Positions 13,199-14,796 of a DNA stretch of 14,796 nt are shown here, piece by piece. The notes under the pieces were generated by a model. It was not told the DNA's origin, did not search any database, and was given only the letters and a program-made list of their open reading frames with translations. How positions within the stretch are numbered: position 1 is the stretch's first letter; every line of letters begins with the position of its first letter. Origin of the DNA: Neomoorella mulderi (GTDB lineage: Bacteria > Bacillota > DSM-521 > Neomoorellales > Neomoorellaceae); contig DRZV01000072.1 in assembly GCA_011375465.1 (NCBI GenBank), forward strand, positions 1 to 14,796. Reading direction: 5' to 3'. The translations under genes were made by a program, and so were the position numbers.

Positions 13199-14536
13199 GT
13201 GGAGAAGGAGAAAGAATTTAATAGTACCTATTATGAGCTTTTGTACAAAATAGAGACCAAAAGAGCAGTAATAGGAGTAATAGGGTTGGGCTATGTAGGA
13301 TTACCTCTTGCGGTGGAAAAGGCAAAAGCAGGGTACAAAGTAATAGGATTCGATATTCAGGAGCACAAGGTGGAAAAGGTAAACAATGGTATAAATTACA
13401 TTGGTGATATATTGGATGGAGATCTGAAAGAAGTAGTTAAGCAAAGGAGATTAACAGCCATAAATGATTATTCTTTTTTAAAAGATGTGGATGCAGTAGC
13501 GATATGTGTTCCCACCCCTCTTGATAAAAATAAACAGCCTGATTTATCTTACATAACTAACTCTACCAAGGAAATAGCGAAATATTTGCATAAAAGCATG
13601 TTGGTCGTGCTTGAAAGCACCACATATCCTGGCACTACTGAAGAAGTAGTGAAACCTATTTTAGATGAAACTGGCCTGATATGTGGCGAAGACTATTTTT
13701 TAGCCTATTCTCCTGAAAGAGTAGATCCTGGTAACAAGCAGTACAATACAAAAAATACCCCTAAAGTGGTAGGCGGCGTCACAAAGCAGTGTACAAAAAT
13801 TGCTGCTGCTCTTTATAGAAATGTCCTTGAAAGTGAAGTGTTTGAAGTATCGAGTCCCAAAGTAGCAGAGATGGCAAAAATATATGAAAACACTTTTAGA
13901 AATATCAATATAGCTTTAGCTAATGAAATGGCCATTATATGTCATCGCATGGGTATAGATGTATGGGAAGTAATTGAGGCAGCAAAGACCAAACCCTACG
14001 GTTTCATGGCTTTTTATCCCGGTCCAGGACTTGGTGGCCATTGCATTCCTATAGATCCTTTTTATCTCGCTTGGAAAGCAAGAGAATATGACTATCATAC
14101 AAGGCTTATTGAAACCTCAGGTGAAATAAATAATTACATGCCAGAATTTGTAGTAGAGCGTATCTCAAGGATTTTAAATAGATTCAAAAAGCCTATCAAC
14201 GGTTCAACCATACTCCTTTTAGGAGTAGCCTATAAAAAAGATATAGATGATATAAGAGAATCACCAGCTCTGAAGATAATTTCAATATTAGAAAAAGAAG
14301 GGGCAGAAGTAAAATATAACGATCCACATGTGCCTAAGTTCAAACACAATGGCAAATTGTATTATTCAGAGAACCTAACTGATGATTTACTAAGTTCCTC
14401 TGACCTCGTTGTAATTACAACAGACCACACAAAGTATGATTATGAGCATATAGTGAAAACAGCAAAATTTGTCTTTGATACAAGAAATGCCACAAAAAAT
14501 GTAAAAGAATTAAGAGAAAAAATAGAAGTGCTGTAG
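13199..14536 (+). CDS. UDP-N-acetylglucosamine 6-dehydrogenase-like (WbpA type nucleotide-sugar dehydrogenase)
   Basis: NAD-dependent four-electron oxidation of a UDP-hexose at C6 to a uronic acid. The 445-residue protein has the Rossmann motif GLGYVG (29-34), PERVDPGN, the conserved helix KIYENTFRNINIALANE, and the catalytic Cys282 in GPGLGGHCIPIDP, followed by the C-terminal GVAYKKDIDDIRESPA. The GLGGHCIPIDP block is the form found in the WbpA/UDP-GlcNAc group, distinct from UDP-glucose dehydrogenase of the Ugd type. The start is GTG 13199, with AAAGGAGA 7 bases ahead, 4 bases after the aminotransferase stop. Codons are strongly A/T ended, unlike genes before 12 kb. The family is firm; substrate is inferred from motif and context. 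Confidence 0.93.
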   Translation: MEKEKEFNSTYYELLYKIETKRAVIGVIGLGYVGLPLAVEKAKAGYKVIGFDIQEHKVEKVNNGINYIGDILDGDLKEVVKQRRLTAINDYSFLKDVDAVAICVPTPLDKNKQPDLSYITNSTKEIAKYLHKSMLVVLESTTYPGTTEEVVKPILDETGLICGEDYFLAYSPERVDPGNKQYNTKNTPKVVGGVTKQCTKIAAALYRNVLESEVFEVSSPKVAEMAKIYENTFRNINIALANEMAIICHRMGIDVWEVIEAAKTKPYGFMAFYPGPGLGGHCIPIDPFYLAWKAREYDYHTRLIETSGEINNYMPEFVVERISRILNRFKKPINGSTILLLGVAYKKDIDDIRESPALKIISILEKEGAEVKYNDPHVPKFKHNGKLYYSENLTDDLLSSSDLVVITTDHTKYDYEHIVKTAKFVFDTRNATKNVKELREKIEVL

Positions 14537-14544
14537 GTGATAAA

Positions 14545-14796
14545 ATGGAGGAAAAATTGAGGTTTGGATTGATTGGTTGTGGCAGAATTTCTTTTAAACA
14601 TATTGAAGCTTTAGTAAATAATCATGATAATGCAGAATTAGTTGCACTGTGTGATTTGGAAATTAAAAAAGCGGAATTGTTAAAAAAAAGATACATAGAG
14701 CTATTGTTGGACAAAAAAAATATAAAAAATGTAAAGATAAATAACATAGAAATATATCAGGATTATCGAAAGCTCCTAGAAAGAGCTGATATAGAC
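14545..14796 (+). CDS. Gfo/Idh/MocA oxidoreductase, WbpB-like (partial, runs off the end)
   Basis: The first 84 residues are in the window. ATG 14545 follows AGGTGATA and lies 8 bases after the dehydrogenase stop. The N-terminus MEEKLRFGLIGCGRISFKHI has the NAD(P) Rossmann motif GxxGxGRI, then ELVALCDLE and YQDYRKLLERADID, the usual first half of the nucleotide-binding domain. The stretch between, rich in Lys and Asn (about residues 48-70), is longer than in many relatives. In context this would be the WbpB step, oxidation of UDP-GlcNAc uronate at C3 to a 3-keto sugar for the aminotransferase. The C-terminal substrate-binding half is outside the window, so the role is inferred from neighbours. 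Confidence 0.85.
   Translation, partial: MEEKLRFGLIGCGRISFKHIEALVNNHDNAELVALCDLEIKKAELLKKRYIELLLDKKNIKNVKINNIEIYQDYRKLLERADID

Noticed and set aside
1..14796. CRISPR arrays, insertion sequences, toxin-antitoxin or phage-defence systems
   Set aside because: No regularly spaced repeats, transposase motifs, paired terminal repeats or defence-type genes were found in any frame.

Overview
The window looks like part of the chromosome of an anaerobic, probably spore-forming and possibly thermophilic Firmicute (class Clostridia; Moorella- or Desulfotomaculum-like). The reasons are an [FeFe]-hydrogenase maturase HydF, a class 1B SpeD, an SLH-domain amidase, a LysM protein beside a Cys-rich beta protein, AGGAGG-type ribosome binding sites and frequent GTG/TTG starts. 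This placement is inference from gene content; no marker gene fixes the genus. Almost all genes are on the plus strand.

Layout. 1-1056: end of an upstream frame, a small secreted-protein gene that reads in pieces in two frames, and a lipoprotein. 1282-1446: a textbook promoter, tRNA-Pro(GGG) and a terminator. 1541-1992: a promoter and speD. 2142-5409: a tightly packed run of a degenerate polyprenyl-synthase-like protein, hydF, a YkgJ-like Cys-cluster protein and a frameshifted N-acetylmuramoyl-L-alanine amidase with an SLH domain. 5490-6962: a two-LysM protein with an unrecognised C-terminal domain and a frameshifted Cys-rich beta protein, closed by a hairpin terminator. 7845-7004, minus strand: an amidase-fold protein that has lost its zinc ligands (frameshifted) and a coupled 58-residue protein. 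8009-11895: a dppA-like D-aminopeptidase with an in-frame TAG, a catalytic-type long-chain polyprenyl diphosphate synthase, a DUF2148 ferredoxin-like protein and a polysaccharide flippase. 12110-14796: an aminotransferase, a nucleotide-sugar dehydrogenase and a Gfo/Idh/MocA oxidoreductase, together resembling the WbpE/WbpA/WbpB part of a diacetamido-uronic acid pathway.

Themes. First, cell envelope functions dominate: amidases, SLH, LysM, D-aminopeptidase, polyprenyl carrier synthesis, flippase and nucleotide-sugar enzymes. Second, base composition changes sharply near 11.95-12.1 kb, from GC-rich to strongly AT-rich, at the edge of the sugar cluster; this suggests a horizontally acquired polysaccharide island. 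Third, six genes (164-664, 4694-5409, 6197-6962, 7182-7845, 8009-8821 and the start of the aminotransferase near 12110) are broken by a frameshift or stop while the frames on both sides stay coherent. Either the assembly carries small indel errors or several envelope genes are recent pseudogenes. I saw no CRISPR array, insertion sequence, rRNA or clear new defence system. The most unusual items are the two degenerate enzyme relatives: the polyprenyl synthase-like protein ahead of hydF and the zinc-less amidase-like protein.
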